Positions 34,501-48,270 of a stretch of 64,000 nucleotides of DNA are shown here, in pieces. This stretch comes from Labia minor (Eukaryota > Arthropoda > Insecta > Dermaptera > Spongiphoridae), in NCBI GenBank assembly GCA_963082975.1, contig OY720346.1, forward strand, positions 31,800,720-31,864,719, read 5' to 3'. Every line of letters begins with the position of its first letter. Position 1 is the first letter of the stretch. Made by a program: the position numbers and the translations under genes. Below the pieces are notes generated by a model, which did no database searches, was not told where the DNA came from, and saw nothing but the letters and a program-made list of their open reading frames with translations.

Positions 34501-35459
34501 CGTGATATTTCTTCGAGTAATATTCCTTTTCGATTTCATGAACAAAAAAAAATCAGTATTATTATTATTCCAGTTTTGTCTCTGTTTAAAATGTTTTTAT
34601 TTTTTCTAATTGTATCTTACAATTGTATCAATTCTTCCATGTTCAATTATAATTCTTTCAGTTCATATGTTCATGTTCTTACTTAAATAATTTAAAAAGA
34701 TTAATTTGTTATTAATTAAAGATTAATTAATAACAAATTCATACTTATTTAAATTTAGCATTCAGATCTTTGCATTTCTTTCCTACCAATATCGCAATTA
34801 ACTGCTTCAAAAAAGTTATGAAATTTAAATATTTATATAATTAACGTATAAGTAAAATATTTTTTATATTATTTTTTGATAAAAGAAAAGGTGAGAGGTA
34901 TAGGAGAAGAGTAGGAGAAAATGGAGTGCAGATACGCTAACTGCAGACTAGAAGCTAGTTTATCGACCGCGTCTTTGTGCTACTCTTGCTAAAGCTATGC
35001 CTGCTTGCCTGCCTGCCTGTCTGGCTGCCTGGAAGGAAATGAATTACACACGATCAAACAAAAAGCACACTAATAGGGTAGAAGAATTTATGTATGTAAG
35101 GGGGTTGATAGAGAGAAAATTCTACTAAAAACCACTAAATTTTTTTTTTTAGCTTTTTAAATGAAGGAGAATGGAAGAATGACGAGTGTTATCATAGTGT
35201 CAATATTAAACATTTAGCGAGCAATTATTTTTTTTATTCATTGGCTATAAATTAAACGATTATATATATAAATTGTTATTGGTTTTGAGAAATTCAAAAC
35301 AAAAAAATTGCCGAATAGGATTATTTCATTTAGCAAGAGATTTTAAATGTGCAAAAAAATACTATTGTATCTATATTCACGATAAATATACTGATTGCCT
35401 GAAATATAATGAATTTCAATTTGATTTATATAACTTTATTTTTTTATAATGTTTTTCTT
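31546..35459. other. AT-rich DNA with microsatellites and a few non-repetitive blocks
   Basis: No gene was seen. (AT)n at 32196-32214; purine-rich 32215-32490 and 33180-33220; a T run joined to a G run at 33061-33087; (TGCC)n-like at 34998-35032. Balanced blocks at 33410-33545 and 33620-33650 could be regulatory. The remainder is low-complexity AT-rich DNA. Confidence 0.45.
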
Positions 35460-36040
35460 AACTTCACTTGGCGTCTGTCTGTCTGTTCGCTCTTTCGACA
35501 AATTGAAATCGATTTTTCATCGACTTTTTATTGAGATAGACTTTGAAACATTCTATTAATGCACAGAAAGACAGAAAAGTATGGTCTGTGGATATAACAA
35601 TATATATTTCGTAATTTGATTTGATTTATATTTATAATATTTTGTATTTAATGAAGCGTAATCTACTTAGTAATCATTTAAATTTCTTATTTTAAATTAA
35701 GAAAAAACTAATAAAATTAAAATAAATAATTTAAAAGTATGTATTAATGCACACTGAAAGACAGATATGGATATAACATAAATATTTTTAATTTTATTTT
35801 ATTTATAATTTAAGGAAGCGCTGTCTGACGTAGTTGCTGACGTCATTCAAATTTTCTATTTTATATTAATAAAAAACTAATAAATATGATTTTCCCCGAT
35901 TCTGAAACCAATAAAGATCGATTTTTCTTTATAAAAATTATCTATGGTGTGAATTTCAAAAAAGTCCTTCGAGTGGTTTAATATTTAAAAAATACAAATA
36001 AATATACAATTTTTGCTAGTATAATAAGATAATATATATA
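35460..36040 (-). repeat. Diverged relative of element A, inverted, with tail
   Basis: Reverse-complemented, 35835-35920 matches element A (178-826) at GGGAAAATCATATTTATTAG, TTTTTT-rich DNA, and TGACGTCA-containing sequence. A (GTCT)n patch is at 35471-35485. Two ~150 bp direct repeats occur (about 35549-35713 and 35741-35882), each with TATTAATGCACA, GAAAGACAGA and AAAAAACTAATAAA. The right end, 35920-36035, is the tail also seen at 4180-4400. Confidence 0.6.
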
Positions 36041-37487
36041 TATATATATATATATTGATACATTTCATTAAACCTCGCGAAATGTATTAATGTTCATTCA
36101 ATAGACTTTTCAGGTATTAATAACGCAACAACTATTATAATATTCTATAGTCTTATTTGACATATAACTTAGTTTATTTGTCTAATGATTGTTGAATTAT
36201 AAAAGGGTTTGAGAACTTGACTGACCTCTGTCCCTAAATAAATAGAGATAATTATGTCATTGAATTTTAAAATTTAATTATTAAAATGGAAATGAAAATA
36301 TAGATAATTCTACTCTGACAGTTTTTAAATTACTTATTACATAATTTAAAATTAATTATAATAATTTCCATTTGCACAAATTTGGGATTCTAAATTCATT
36401 TTATAGTTTTTTTTTTTAATTATAATTTTAATTATAACTTTTTGTATAAATTTCAAAATCAGAATATGAATGGATATTGTGTGTGTGTGTATGTTTGTGT
36501 GGAGTAGGAATGAGGTAAGAGGGGACAACAAAAAGGGAGAGAAGAAATTATATTGTTCGATTTTAATTTCCATAAATTTTACTATGCTTTATCCGGATTT
36601 TAATAAATTCTCAATTTATTTATTATTGCTTTGTAATTTGTTGTGAGATAAAATGTAACAAAATGTATTATTGTTGATAAGTGAGATGGACAGGATAGAC
36701 AGTAGAAGGGTCCGATAGTCTGTTGAAATCAAGAAAAATGACCTTAATGTAATATTTGACTTGTATGGGTGGAGTGAGGGTTGAAGGACAGAGGGGTTGT
36801 TTTCTACCCTTAATGCCAACGATGGCAATCTAACAAGGGCTAGAATGAAGATGAAGAGAAGAGAGAGAGTCTGGATGTGGATGAGAAAGGAAGGGAAAAA
36901 AGGAGAGAGAGAGAGAGAGAGAAAAAAAGAAGATAAAGAAGAATTCTGATTAAACAGAATCCAAGAAGATTAAATTATAAAATTTTAAGAGAGAGAGTGA
37001 ATTTCCCTTTAGGCTTTGAAAAGGGCTGACTCTAAGGCTTTGGTCAAAGAAGTTGGCAGGCAGACAGGCAAGAGATGGAAAACTAAATCCAGTTGCGGAT
37101 AAATAAATAAGTAAATATCAAATATCATCTGGTGAAATTGTTAATCTATTTTACCTTATAAAAATAGTTATTTTTACTTATTGGAATATTTTTTTGAGTT
37201 CTTATTTCTATGTCTACTTCATTCATCAATGATACTCAATTTTTTTCCCATTTAGATATTTTATTATTATGTTATTAAATGTTGTATATAAATATAAAGG
37301 AAATAAAAATATATAAGATTTTATTAAAATTGAATGAATGTGAAAATATGTGTAGTCACTATTTAAATAAATTTCATAAGATAATAATCTATGAGATTAC
37401 ACTAGACAACCATGTTTGTAATTCAATTTGTAACTAACTTCATAATGTTACAGCCATCACATAAATACATGTGACGGAAATATATAT

Positions 37488-37526
<39 letters not shown>

Positions 37527-38864
37527 GATTTTATTGATTATATGAAAAATATGTAAAAAAAAAAATAATTAATTAATTTTATTTAGGTTTTGTCTTGTTT
37601 CAACCAATCGCCATCTTTGTTGAAATTATATATTATGTTCATTAAAAATTCATATTTCCAATATATATATATATAAACTACAATAAGGAATAAGCTAATA
37701 ATGAAAAATGACAGTCAATATTATTATTAGTAACAGAAAATAAAACAAAACAAAACATATAATGATCGATTGTTTTGGTTTTTTTTTTTATTTTTGTTTA
37801 TGGCATTATATTCTATTTATTAAGAGGACACATTATATTTAACAAATTATTTATTAGCAAACAACAAAACAACAGTGATAAATAATAATGTCCTTTTTGG
37901 ATACATTATATATACGAGAATATACTACTCTCTCTCTCTCTCTCTTTATTTCTCTATTTGTCTTAATGTCTATATAATATAATAAAAACAAAAAAATATT
38001 CGAATTTATTGTTCTATTGACAGTGCAACTCGTCAAAAATTACATTTTATGAATTTGATATCTTCTTTAAATATAATGAAAAAAATGATCCTAATGAAAT
38101 ATGCCAGTCAATAATGATCTTATATATTAAAATAGCATTCTATTTTCATTTACGACATTGATGATAATAAAGAAAATAATTCAATTTATTATATAAAAAT
38201 AATATACTACAATATAATAATAATTTTGAAATATTAAATTTAAATATCATTATAATTCTTAATATTAGATATCAAAATAATGTAGGTACCTAATTTATTA
38301 GTAATCCTTTGAATATCAACACCTAACACCTTTTCAAAATTATATATATATAGGTATCACATAATAATTATATTATCTAATCATAATTGTATATAAAATA
38401 TATGTTATTATCAAAACTGTTTTACTAAATATTATTTTACAATAATTATAAATTGCATACAATATGTACGGGTTATTAAATGAATATTATTAACTTCATT
38501 AATTAAATAAATTTGAGAAGATTTAATCAATGTTTTATTTAATTTTATTTATTAATAAATTAGATAAAATATTTTTCCACCTAAATTTTTATTTTTTTTT
38601 AGAATACATATATGATATATTTTTATCTTATAGAATAAAAAATCAAATTTACATTTGTTTAAATTATTCTTTAATAAAGTGCAAATATTTATTTTTTTTT
38701 AAACTCAATTATTTATTTTTAAATATCAAAATTGTATAATATACATAAATATATGTATATGTAGTATGAGTATAGAAAATGTAATAAAGAGACAAAGAAC
38801 GAACGTACGACAAAGTTTAAATATTAAATAAACATTAAAATTCTTCATGATGATAATAATAATA
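36041..38864. other. AT-rich intergenic DNA
   Basis: No gene was supported. (GT)n at about 36479-36490, purine-rich DNA at 36840-36940, (AT)n at 37490-37518, (CT)n at 37927-37946. The block 36690-36830 is less AT-rich and non-repetitive. Confidence 0.45.
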
Positions 38865-41800
38865 ATAATCATTAACATTATAATAATAATATTAATAATA
38901 ATAATAGTAATAATGTAAACAAGTTTGTAAATAAAGTAAATTGGAAAATGTCGAGCAAACTGAAAAGTCTATTAAAAGATGGTGGTTGTCTTTTAAAAGC
39001 GTGCAAAAGGAAGGAAGCCCTACTAAATTCGATACAAGAAAAAGAGAGGAAAAGGGCATGAAACTCTTTAGCCATTTATGAATACATAAAAGAAATGACC
39101 AAAATAAATAAATAAATGCATAAATTAGAATTATCACTCGGCATAAATGGAATTAATTAAAATATATGATCTGTATAGAATTTAATAAATTAATAATACA
39201 TTTTATTAAGAATTATTTGTAAAAGAAAAAAGAAAAAAAATTAATTTTAATATCAACTTAATATTAACGATCTAATATTTACAAATAGAATTCAATCAAA
39301 TTTTTTATATATTATAAATTAGTTCAAAAATATTTATATTATGAATTTCATGTGTATTTTATGATACTATTTTTCATACATAAAAATGAATTAAAATACA
39401 TACAATCTGATTTAAATTTAAACAACTTGTTTAATGTCGAAAATGAATTTAAAATATTGTATGAGAATATGTAAAGTTTATGTTTTGTTATTGGTTTAAA
39501 ATTTTAAAAAACTTCAAGATTGTGATTTAAAAAAAAAATTCTATTTGTTCTAGAGCAGATATCTACAAATATATTATATAAATACTCACTTATTATACTC
39601 TCTAGGTTAATAAATTATAATATAAAATAATCATTCCCCCTGCTTCTTACATTTCAAAAATGTATTAATAATAAATAATCATGTTTTATAAGATTTATTT
39701 ATTTACTTTAATTTTAAAAGAATATTACTATTTATTTATCAAAAAAATAAAAAAAATATATATCAGCTTGATACGATAGATAAGATATTAAGATAAATTT
39801 CGTTAAATGAAAAATCAAAAAAAGAGAAATCGGAAAAAGTCACAAGGCTTATTGGATTTAGTACTAACATTGAGTTTTTATGATAAAAAGCGGAAAATTT
39901 CATTCCAGGTTTTTACCCTCCATTCTTTTCTTTCTTTTTTTTTACCTCTTACCCCTTCGCACCCTCTTGTCATTCATCCCTTCATCCTATTTCATACCAG
40001 CCCTCCTCCTCCTCCAATCTTTCTTCTGCTTTATCTCTTATTATGTTCCCTCACCCTACCCCCTCCATTCACTCTCACATTTTCTTATTCTCTATTCTTT
40101 CTTTTTCATTTCTTTTTTTAAATCCTATAAATATTAATAATTTAACTTTTAATAAGACATATATAATATAATAATAATTATTTTTTCTTTTCTTTTTCTT
40201 ATTTTTTTTTTACTACTGCATGATAATGATGATGATTTCTTTGTGAGGGTTGTTTCATTAACATTATAATTTTTTTGTGGTATTTTATTTCTTTTTAAAA
40301 TCCTTAGAGACTCAATTTCTCGTTCATTTCATTTATTCCACGACATTTCCCAAAATACCATCCACTCATCTTTTTTTTTTAGTAGAATGTATGAGAAAGG
40401 GGAAGCAACTTTTTTTCTTCTTTCATCCCCTACCATCTTTCAACATCTTAAACTGATAACATTCATTGCCTTTTTGCAAATCAACTTTCCATACAATGCG
40501 CAACAACGACAAAATTAAATTGAAAAAAATACAAAACATCCAACTACCAACCACCACACTCTCTAATTCTTATTATTTTCAATTTTATTTTATTTTTTAA
40601 AACCACTCACCTACTTCTTCATCCACCCACCCACACTTACCTATATTTTCCAATGATTCCACTGACTTGGCTGTTTTATTTTATTTTTTGGCTACGTTTA
40701 TATATTTTTCTCATTCATTCATTTAAAATAAAAATAATAAAATAAAAAAAGAAACGAAGAAAAAGAATATAAGATTAGAATATGTAAATTTATTCTTTGC
40801 ATATTTTGTTAGAATTGATTATTATCCTTTTTTTCGTTTTTTTTTTCTCCTCCTCACTTCTTCCCTATTCTTTCTCATCTACTCTCTCTTTCGAAATCCT
40901 TATTTGTTTCTGCCCTTTACCTATTATCCACCTTCTTCTTTTAATTTTCACCCTTTTTTCCTTCTTTTTTTTTTTGTTATTCTTAATTTCTTTCCCTTCT
41001 AATTTAAAAGATAAAACCAAAATATAAATTTAAAAAAATATTTCTACATATTAAATTTATTTTATATTGTATTCTTAAAGATTACTTTAACATTTTGATT
41101 TAAATTTTGAAATATTTCTGAATTTTGTAAATTGTTAGTATTTACATATGTGTTTTTATATATGTAGATTGGTTTCTAATTTGCTATTTTCTTATTTAAA
41201 CATAAACTAATCCATCATGTAAAGAATCAATGGTTTTAATAAAGTTATTTTATAAAAAAGGAATTTGTTTAATTGACTGATTATATCTAACTTACATTCC
41301 CTGGTCTAAATAATTCATTTATTTATTTAAGCCTTTAAATAGTCCATACAAAAGAGTTAAAATATAATACATTATATAATATAGTACATTATTTAAAATT
41401 AAAGACTAAAGAACTAAAGATTATCCTATTGTAAATAATTAAATTACTGAGTGTTTTTTTCTTTAAAATTTACTTCAAAAATGTAACATGTCCATTATAA
41501 CTATAGATGATATTTAACCATTTTAGTAAAACAAACTAATCTATAAGATTAAAGAAAAGATGAACAGGTGATAGATTTCATGTTAATTGGAAATAAACTA
41601 TTTCTTAATTTTTTTTCTGATGCTACCTATATAAAATCCAAGCAATAAATGAATCTAAAAATTTCTACATTTAGAATCCAAATTTTTCAAAAATTCCTAA
41701 GCCTCAATAGAAATAAAGTTTTAAAAAAAAGTTGAAAATATCTTTTTAGTTTTTTTTTTAATGCTTGTAAAATTAAAATAAATAAATAAGAGTTATTTGG

Positions 41801-44008
41801 CATATTATTTGTTTATTTTTGTTTAATGAATATTTGATTATTATTTATTTTATTGCATGTTTTATAACAAATGATTAATATTAGGGTTTTAAAATAATAC
41901 AATGGATATGCAATTTGATTCTCTCTACTCCTTTTCCTTTCCCTTATACCAACTCACTTCCGTTCTTTCACTTTCTGTATAGTAAGTGTAACAGTAACAT
42001 AATATAATACTATGGATGGGGTATAGAGATAGACAGGCACATACTGCCTAGGCGAAAATACATAATGTCCTTTATTGTATAATGGTAGGTAGCATGTATG
42101 TAGAAATGTGGAAAAAGTGGCATTCCCCCACATATTCATTCATTCACACTATACTTCCTTCCATACCCTTCCCCTATTTTTTATATTACATGAAAGCGAG
42201 GAGGGAGGAGAAAGGAATGAGGAAAAAGGGAATGAGACCGAGATTCGAGTTTTCCGTTTTTCCCGAATAAATCACGCATCTGTGCAAACCAGAGGCGTAG
42301 GGGTTGTTTCTACATCACGGAGGCAATTGGGGAGGGAAAGGGTGGTGGAACTAAAAAAAAAGGGTGGAATGAGTGAAAGAACCAACCCTCTTCGCATTCT
42401 GTTCAATCCATAATTTTTTTTTATTTTTAATATGTAGGGGTGTGTAGAGAGAGAGAAGAGAGAGAGAGAGAGAGATGCTGGAATATAAAAACAATCTTAC
42501 CATTTTCATTTATAATATTAAAAAAAAATTATAACCAATCGATTTATTTCTGTAATTTTAGTGAAATCCAAGATTTTGAAGGTGCTAACCACATTCATCT
42601 ATATTCTTAATTTAATATAATTAATATAAGAACTAAGATTATATAACTTTAGAATATTAACTAAGATAAATTAATTTTTCATTCACTCTCACAATTGGTA
42701 ATTTTTAAAATAAATAATTACTATATTATTTACTTTATATTAATTATAATATGAATAAAGTCATATGGGTTTTTATTTATATGATATTCTTTTAGAATAT
42801 GATATAATTTACCCACAGAAATGAGGAATTATTAAAATAATAATATTTATTTATAATAATAAAATAATATTAATAATAATAAATTAAAAAATAAAATAAT
42901 ACGCGGTTTTATGTTTTAATATTATTTTTTAAAATAAATATTAATATAAAAGATTTAATAAAATGAGACAGAAAGGAAATAATAATAATAATAAATAGCA
43001 GAAAAAAATAAAATAAAAACTCACCCTTTAAGGAAGGCAGAAGAGACACGTGACAGGGATCCGCCTCTTGGCACCTGCAAAACAAATGAAAAGTTCTCTA
43101 TTTAATGGAATGCAAATGGATATCATGATGGTGAAAATGGTAGAGATGAGTAGAGAATGGGTGGGTGGGTCATAAAATGTATGTGAAAGGAAAAGGAATA
43201 GCACACAAGAAACGAAGAGATAGAAAGAAAAAGTGTAATAGAAATAAAAATTAAAAAAATAAACAATATAGAAAAATTTAAATAATAATCTAATAAATGA
43301 CAATATGTTATCTATTTCTTTAAATATAAAATATTTAAAAATGATTCTGTTAAATATTAAATTAATTTTGTAATCAATATTAAATTTAAACTAATAGAAA
43401 TTTTACTAAAATCAACAAAAAATAATTTTATTTATTAATTTATTATTTTTTTAAAGAATTATGAACTTATTAAATAATACTAATATATTAATTGTTCTGA
43501 AAAATAATAGTGAATTTTAAGATAAATATAAATATCTCAAAAAATATTCCCAATTATCATAATAGTTAATAAATAAATACATTCAAAATTTTCATAGTAT
43601 AAAATTGTTTGGTAAACATTAAGTATATATTTATTTTATCTCAATTAAAAAAATACCTTTATTCAAATGATTTTTCTCTGATATTTTTTATTTTGTTTGC
43701 AATTTCTATATAAAGGATATAAAGGAAAAAAAAAGAAAATTGTACTTCAAATATTTACATTTAAATGATTTGTTATATGGATAACACAAAACATAAAAAA
43801 AATAATTAAAATAAAAACGGATATATTCTTATTTTTTTATTTGTATTATCTTTACTACATGAATTTTATCAGTAATGAAAAATGATAATAATCTATAAAT
43901 TCCTATAGGTAAGTTTTAGTTTTGTTTTTTTTAGTCCAATAAAGCAAATATATGACAACATCGTACAAAGAATTAGTACAAATAAAAATACTTTATATAT
44001 ATATATAT
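38865..44008. other. AT-rich DNA with pyrimidine-rich islands
   Basis: No gene was supported. Plus-strand pyrimidine-rich DNA at 39910-40115, 40330-40450 and 40840-40990 gives spurious Phe/Leu/Ser-rich open frames. (GA)n at 42445-42475. A mixed block with GCACCTGC lies at 43030-43085. An (AT)n run at 43994-44008 is the left flank of the LTR retrotransposon. Confidence 0.45.
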
Positions 44009-44550
44009 TGTAGTATCCAACAGGATAATCAGGAAGGAAAAAAAATAAAATAAAATATTTAAATACTTATTCTAAATTTATTATACACTAGTTAGCACTC
44101 TGGCTTCAATAAAATTACAGAAAATATCAATTGATATTAAATAAGATTAATCACTATTATTAATACTAAAGTTGTTTTAAGTGTCAGCTAGCACTGATTT
44201 GTGTATTGAAGAGTGGATTGTGTCACTTATCTGGGCCGCTGAGTGGGTGTGCTGGAAGGTGTCTCGCGGGTTTCTTGAGATCGAAAGACCTTCTCGATTA
44301 GCTTGGATTCAAACTGGCTTATGGACTCTGAAGTAGTATAACCTTTTGTAGCAGGCTTACGATACAGAGAGAGATCTTATTCAGGATGCTTCAGTAATTC
44401 TCAGTGTACACTAACTGTCTTCTCACACTGGCCTTCTGGCCTTTTATATGGGTGCAAAACAATAGACCCCTTACCCATTCCTTCTGGGCCATTCCCAGAA
44501 TTAGTTAAGGTGTTTGTAGGGGGGGGGGGACAGAGGACTTTCTGTCTACA
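44009..44550 (-). repeat. 3' LTR of the gypsy element (542 bp)
   Basis: Identical by reading to 49762-50304 except for a run of 11 rather than 12 G. It begins TGTAG and ends CTACA on the plus strand. The minus strand contains a TATA-like CATATAAAAGG and an AATAAA signal. Confidence 0.97.
44077..44082 (-). promoter_or_regulatory. Polyadenylation signal AATAAA in the 3' LTR
   Basis: AATAAA on the minus strand lies about 70 bp from the outer end of the LTR, where the R/U5 border of the transcript would be expected. Confidence 0.5.
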
Positions 44551-44560
44551 TCCCATTCGT
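44551..44560 (-). other. Polypurine tract of the gypsy element
   Basis: The minus strand reads CGAATGGGA immediately before the 3' LTR. This is a short purine tract in the position where plus-strand synthesis is primed. Confidence 0.5.
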
Positions 44561-45003
44561 TTTCGAAAGAAAATTTAAGAATTAAATTTTCTTTATACTA
44601 TTAACATCCTTGTCTCTTAAGCGCGCGTCCCAGATAGTAATCACTATGTTTCACTTGTCACTGAACGGCACTTCACTTTTGACACTCACTACACTTACAA
44701 CTTATTATTATTCACACATTATATTAATTAACATATTTATTACTATTATATACAAACTATAACTCATATTCTTAACAATATTTGTCAGCTGTTAGTTGTT
44801 TTTTTTTTTTTTTATATTTTGTCATTCGTGATCATTCATCGTTCCGTCCCACTAATAAGTGTTTTCAGTAAACACGTTTCCCCTTTATTTTTATTTTTTT
44901 TTTTTTTAAACAAAATTTGAATGAATACTCCAATAAATGCCATTGTTTCCCTTCTTAAACTTTTTTTTTTTTTTTGAACCATAAACTTTTATTTTATTAT
45001 AAT

Positions 45004-48000
45004 TTATTGATTGATCTCATTGATTGGAACATAATAAGGTTTTAAAAGCCTAGAATTATAAGTACCTATCTCACGTTTCTTATCTATTGTTCTTAGAGTA
45101 TAAGATCCATTTCCTGATATACCTGAAATAACATATGGCCCCTCGTATATGAAAAAAAATTTATGATATAACTTATTTTGGAATGAGGACGGTTTATTAG
45201 ACTTTACAAGGACTTTGTCACCTAATGAATAAGGTTTTGAAAAAAATTCTTTTTCCTTTCTCTTTTCATCTATTTGCCTTTGTGTTTTTTGAACCCTATT
45301 CAAAGCCAATTTATATTCTTTCTCTTTTATTTTAAATGGGTCCGGCTCTAATTCAAAATATTCTTGAACAGGTGTGTATGGTTGTTTATTTTTTAGCAAA
45401 AATTCGGGGGGTAGTTTTGTTGTTTTATTTGGGACTTTATTAATTATATTTTGTAACTCCATGACATGTTCGAACCATCCTGAATGATGTGAGTGAGTGT
45501 ATGATCTAAATAACCTATTTAATTCTTTCATTATTCTCTCGGTTGGATTTGATTGAGGATTACGTATTGCGGTAAATTTAGCTTTTATATTTACCGATTC
45601 TAAGTACTCTACAAATACTTTAGCTGTGAATTGCTTTCCCCGATCCGCTAAAAATATTTTCGGAAAAGATTCCTCCTCAAATAGTTTTTTTGTAATTTTC
45701 ACTGTTTCTTTTGCGGTTATTTTGGTTGCAGATTTAAGCCAAACATATTTAGAGAAAATATCTACAAAAACATAAATATAACAATTGTTAAATTTTGATT
45801 TCGGCAGAGGGCCATAAATATCAACAGCTATCATCTCGAATGGTTCCGATGCTGATACATGAAATGACCCTTCTGACAAATATGCTTTGGGATATTTGGT
45901 TTTTTGACATAATTCGCAACTTTTTATTATTCTATTAACTGTTCGGTTCATTTTCCGCCAATAATACTCCCTATTTAGAAACCAAAGTGTTTTATTAATT
46001 CCGTAATGTCCATAAAATTCGTGATAGCTCTTAGCTAAATCATTTTGCATAGATTCAGGTATTACTAATTTTATATTGTCCCCCTCCCTTTGCGGTTTTT
46101 TAAAAAGTACATAATTTTGTGTAAAATACTGTTCACAGTCGCCGCTAGCTCCACATTTTTCAATAATCGTTTTTAAATTTGAATCGTTTAATTGATGTTG
46201 AATAATTTTTGTTATTAATGAATTTAGATTTTTTGATAATGGATTTTCCGTGACGTTTATTGCTGATAAAATATTCTTGGTTGCGTTTTGACTCGAATTA
46301 AACGATGAATTTCTGCTTAGAGTGTCTGCTATTTTATTGTCTGAGCTTTTTATATATTCAATTGATAAATTAAATTCTGAAATATAGTTCGCCCAACGTG
46401 ATAATTTACAATTGTGCACTAATGTGGTGTGGTTAAGCATTTCTAGCGCTTTATGGTCTGTTTTTAATGTGATTGGGTAGCCTAATATAATTGATCGAAA
46501 TTTTTTTAATGCCCAAACAACCCCTAGAAGCTCTAATTCTGTGACTGTGTTGTTTCTCTCGTAATTCAAAAGGCACCTGCTTGCAAAGAAAATCGGTCTC
46601 TCATTATTGTTTTGATCTTTTTGAACTAGCACCGCTCCCAATCCCTTGTAGCTAGCATCTACATACACAATAAAAGGTTTACTATAATCGGGATATTTTA
46701 ATATTACTTTTTGAATAAATATCTCTTTACATTTTTTAAATTCCTTTTCCAATTCTTTTGACCACGCCCATTTATTATTATTAGCAGCTTCTCTGAGTGG
46801 AGACAGCACAGCTGAGCAATTAGGAAAGTAACGACGATAATAGGATACCAAACCTAACCATGATTTTAATTGTTTTCTATTAGAAGGTGTTGGCCAATTT
46901 TTTATCGCCTCGATTTTATCTTCATCAGGTCGTACCCCATAAATAGACATCACATGGCCTAGGAATTTAAGTTCCCTTTTGAAAAATTCCGATTTTTTTA
47001 TATTTAATTTGATATTAAATTTTCTAAATTGGTTGAATAATGTTTCTATATGTTGTAAATGAAGCTCTGGGCTGTCGGAATAAACTAATATATCATCAAT
47101 ATAATTAGTACTAAATGATTTTGTTGATTGACCTAATACATATTCCATTGCTCGATTAAATGATGCTACGCTTGTACTTAAGCCGAATGGAAGTCTTGTA
47201 AATTGATAACACTTTCCTTCGAAAAGAAAAGCCGTGAACGGTCTTGAGGATGGATTTAGATTAATTTGCCAGTAAGATTGCGTTAGGTCAATGAGCGAAA
47301 GGCATTTCGGTTTTTTGTCCATTAATAATAATTCCTCTGGGGGTGGGGGGATTTCTGTTAATGTTTTCATTTTTTTATTCAGTTGCCTAGCATCCAGACA
47401 AAGCCTTATACTTCCGTCTTTTTTTATTATTGTCCTAATTGGGTTCGAATATTCGGATGTAGATCTTTCTATTACCCCCCAAGATAAATATTTTTCTAAA
47501 AGTTTTCTTAAGGGCTCACGATGAGAATGTGGGATTGGGTATTGTTTTTGTTTAACCGGTTTATTGTCATGTAACTCAATTGTGTGCATGTATCCTTTAA
47601 CGCAACCCGGTTTTTCCGAGAATATATCCTTAAATTGTTCCATTAATCGGTTTAGTTCTTTTTCTGGTATATTTATACTCGTGTCCTTTGAATATAACTT
47701 TAAATTATCGAAATCAAATCTTGGGTATGCCGTTGCCGATAGGGAATTCTGAATAAAACGATTTGTATTTTTTATAATAATATTCTTTTGGTTTATTGAA
47801 AGAGTTGTATTTATTTTATTAAATTTCATCGCTACATTATTCTTTCTACACCAATCTATTCCTAATAAACAATTCAATTTGAGATTCGGAACGATTAAGA
47901 AAGTCATATACGTTTCAATAGAGCCTATATTAAAATTAAGTAACACTGCGGTCGTCACTTTTTTACTACGAGAACCCGAAATTCCGTGTATAAAGGTACC

Positions 48001-48270
48001 TTGGATTTTTATTATTTCATGAGGGATTTTCGATTGGCATAATTTTATATATAAATTTTCGCTTATTAAGCTTACCTCACTTCCAGTATCTATTAATGCA
48101 GGTACTTTTTCTTTTTTAAATTCTAAAGTTATCCACACGCAGTCATTATTTAAATTATCAAATTTCGATGTAATGGGGGCGGTTTCCGTTTTATTGTTTT
48201 TATTATCATCCGGCTTTTTGTCTAAATTTTGCCTTGTTGGGGGTTGCCGGCTTATCCCCAGGCTTAATCG
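45004..48270 (-). CDS. pol: Pol polyprotein of the gypsy element (protease-RT-RNase H-integrase)
   Basis: The open frame has no ATG at its start; it opens at 48282 inside the end of gag and is in the -1 frame, so it is probably made as Gag-Pol by frameshifting. Numbering from codon 1 at 48138: aspartic protease motif DTGS (17-20); reverse transcriptase about 200-420 with LPFGLSTSVASF (316-327) and active site YIDD (346-349); RNase H about 488-610 with D494, E534/E536, D561 and D605; integrase zinc finger H706, H711, C741, C744; integrase catalytic D773, D832, E867; and a GPY-type C-terminal module near 1000 (YEGPYVISG). All catalytic residues are present and there are no internal stops. No chromodomain is seen. 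It copies element RNA into DNA and inserts it. About 1088 codons lie downstream of the proposed shift site. Confidence 0.95.
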   Translation of the reverse strand, partial: RLSLGISRQPPTRQNLDKKPDDNKNNKTETAPITSKFDNLNNDCVWITLEFKKEKVPALIDTGSEVSLISENLYIKLCQSKIPHEIIKIQGTFIHGISGSRSKKVTTAVLLNFNIGSIETYMTFLIVPNLKLNCLLGIDWCRKNNVAMKFNKINTTLSINQKNIIIKNTNRFIQNSLSATAYPRFDFDNLKLYSKDTSINIPEKELNRLMEQFKDIFSEKPGCVKGYMHTIELHDNKPVKQKQYPIPHSHREPLRKLLEKYLSWGVIERSTSEYSNPIRTIIKKDGSIRLCLDARQLNKKMKTLTEIPPPPEELLLMDKKPKCLSLIDLTQSYWQINLNPSSRPFTAFLFEGKCYQFTRLPFGLSTSVASFNRAMEYVLGQSTKSFSTNYIDDILVYSDSPELHLQHIETLFNQFRKFNIKLNIKKSEFFKRELKFLGHVMSIYGVRPDEDKIEAIKNWPTPSNRKQLKSWLGLVSYYRRYFPNCSAVLSPLREAANNNKWAWSKELEKEFKKCKEIFIQKVILKYPDYSKPFIVYVDASYKGLGAVLVQKDQNNNERPIFFASRCLLNYERNNTVTELELLGVVWALKKFRSIILGYPITLKTDHKALEMLNHTTLVHNCKLSRWANYISEFNLSIEYIKSSDNKIADTLSRNSSFNSSQNATKNILSAINVTENPLSKNLNSLITKIIQHQLNDSNLKTIIEKCGASGDCEQYFTQNYVLFKKPQREGDNIKLVIPESMQNDLAKSYHEFYGHYGINKTLWFLNREYYWRKMNRTVNRIIKSCELCQKTKYPKAYLSEGSFHVSASEPFEMIAVDIYGPLPKSKFNNCYIYVFVDIFSKYVWLKSATKITAKETVKITKKLFEEESFPKIFLADRGKQFTAKVFVEYLESVNIKAKFTAIRNPQSNPTERIMKELNRLFRSYTHSHHSGWFEHVMELQNIINKVPNKTTKLPPEFLLKNKQPYTPVQEYFELEPDPFKIKEKEYKLALNRVQKTQRQIDEKRKEKEFFSKPYSLGDKVLVKSNKPSSFQNKLYHKFFFIYEGPYVISGISGNGSYTLRTIDKKREIGTYNSRLLKPYYVPINEINQ

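Noticed and set aside
34998..35032. GCCTGCCTGCCTG-like run and the related GGCAGGCAGACAGGCA near 37050
   Set aside because: Simple-sequence similarity; no evidence of a shared element around them.
39807..41027. Several Phe/Leu/Ser-rich open frames
   Set aside because: They are explained by plus-strand pyrimidine-rich tracts rather than membrane proteins.
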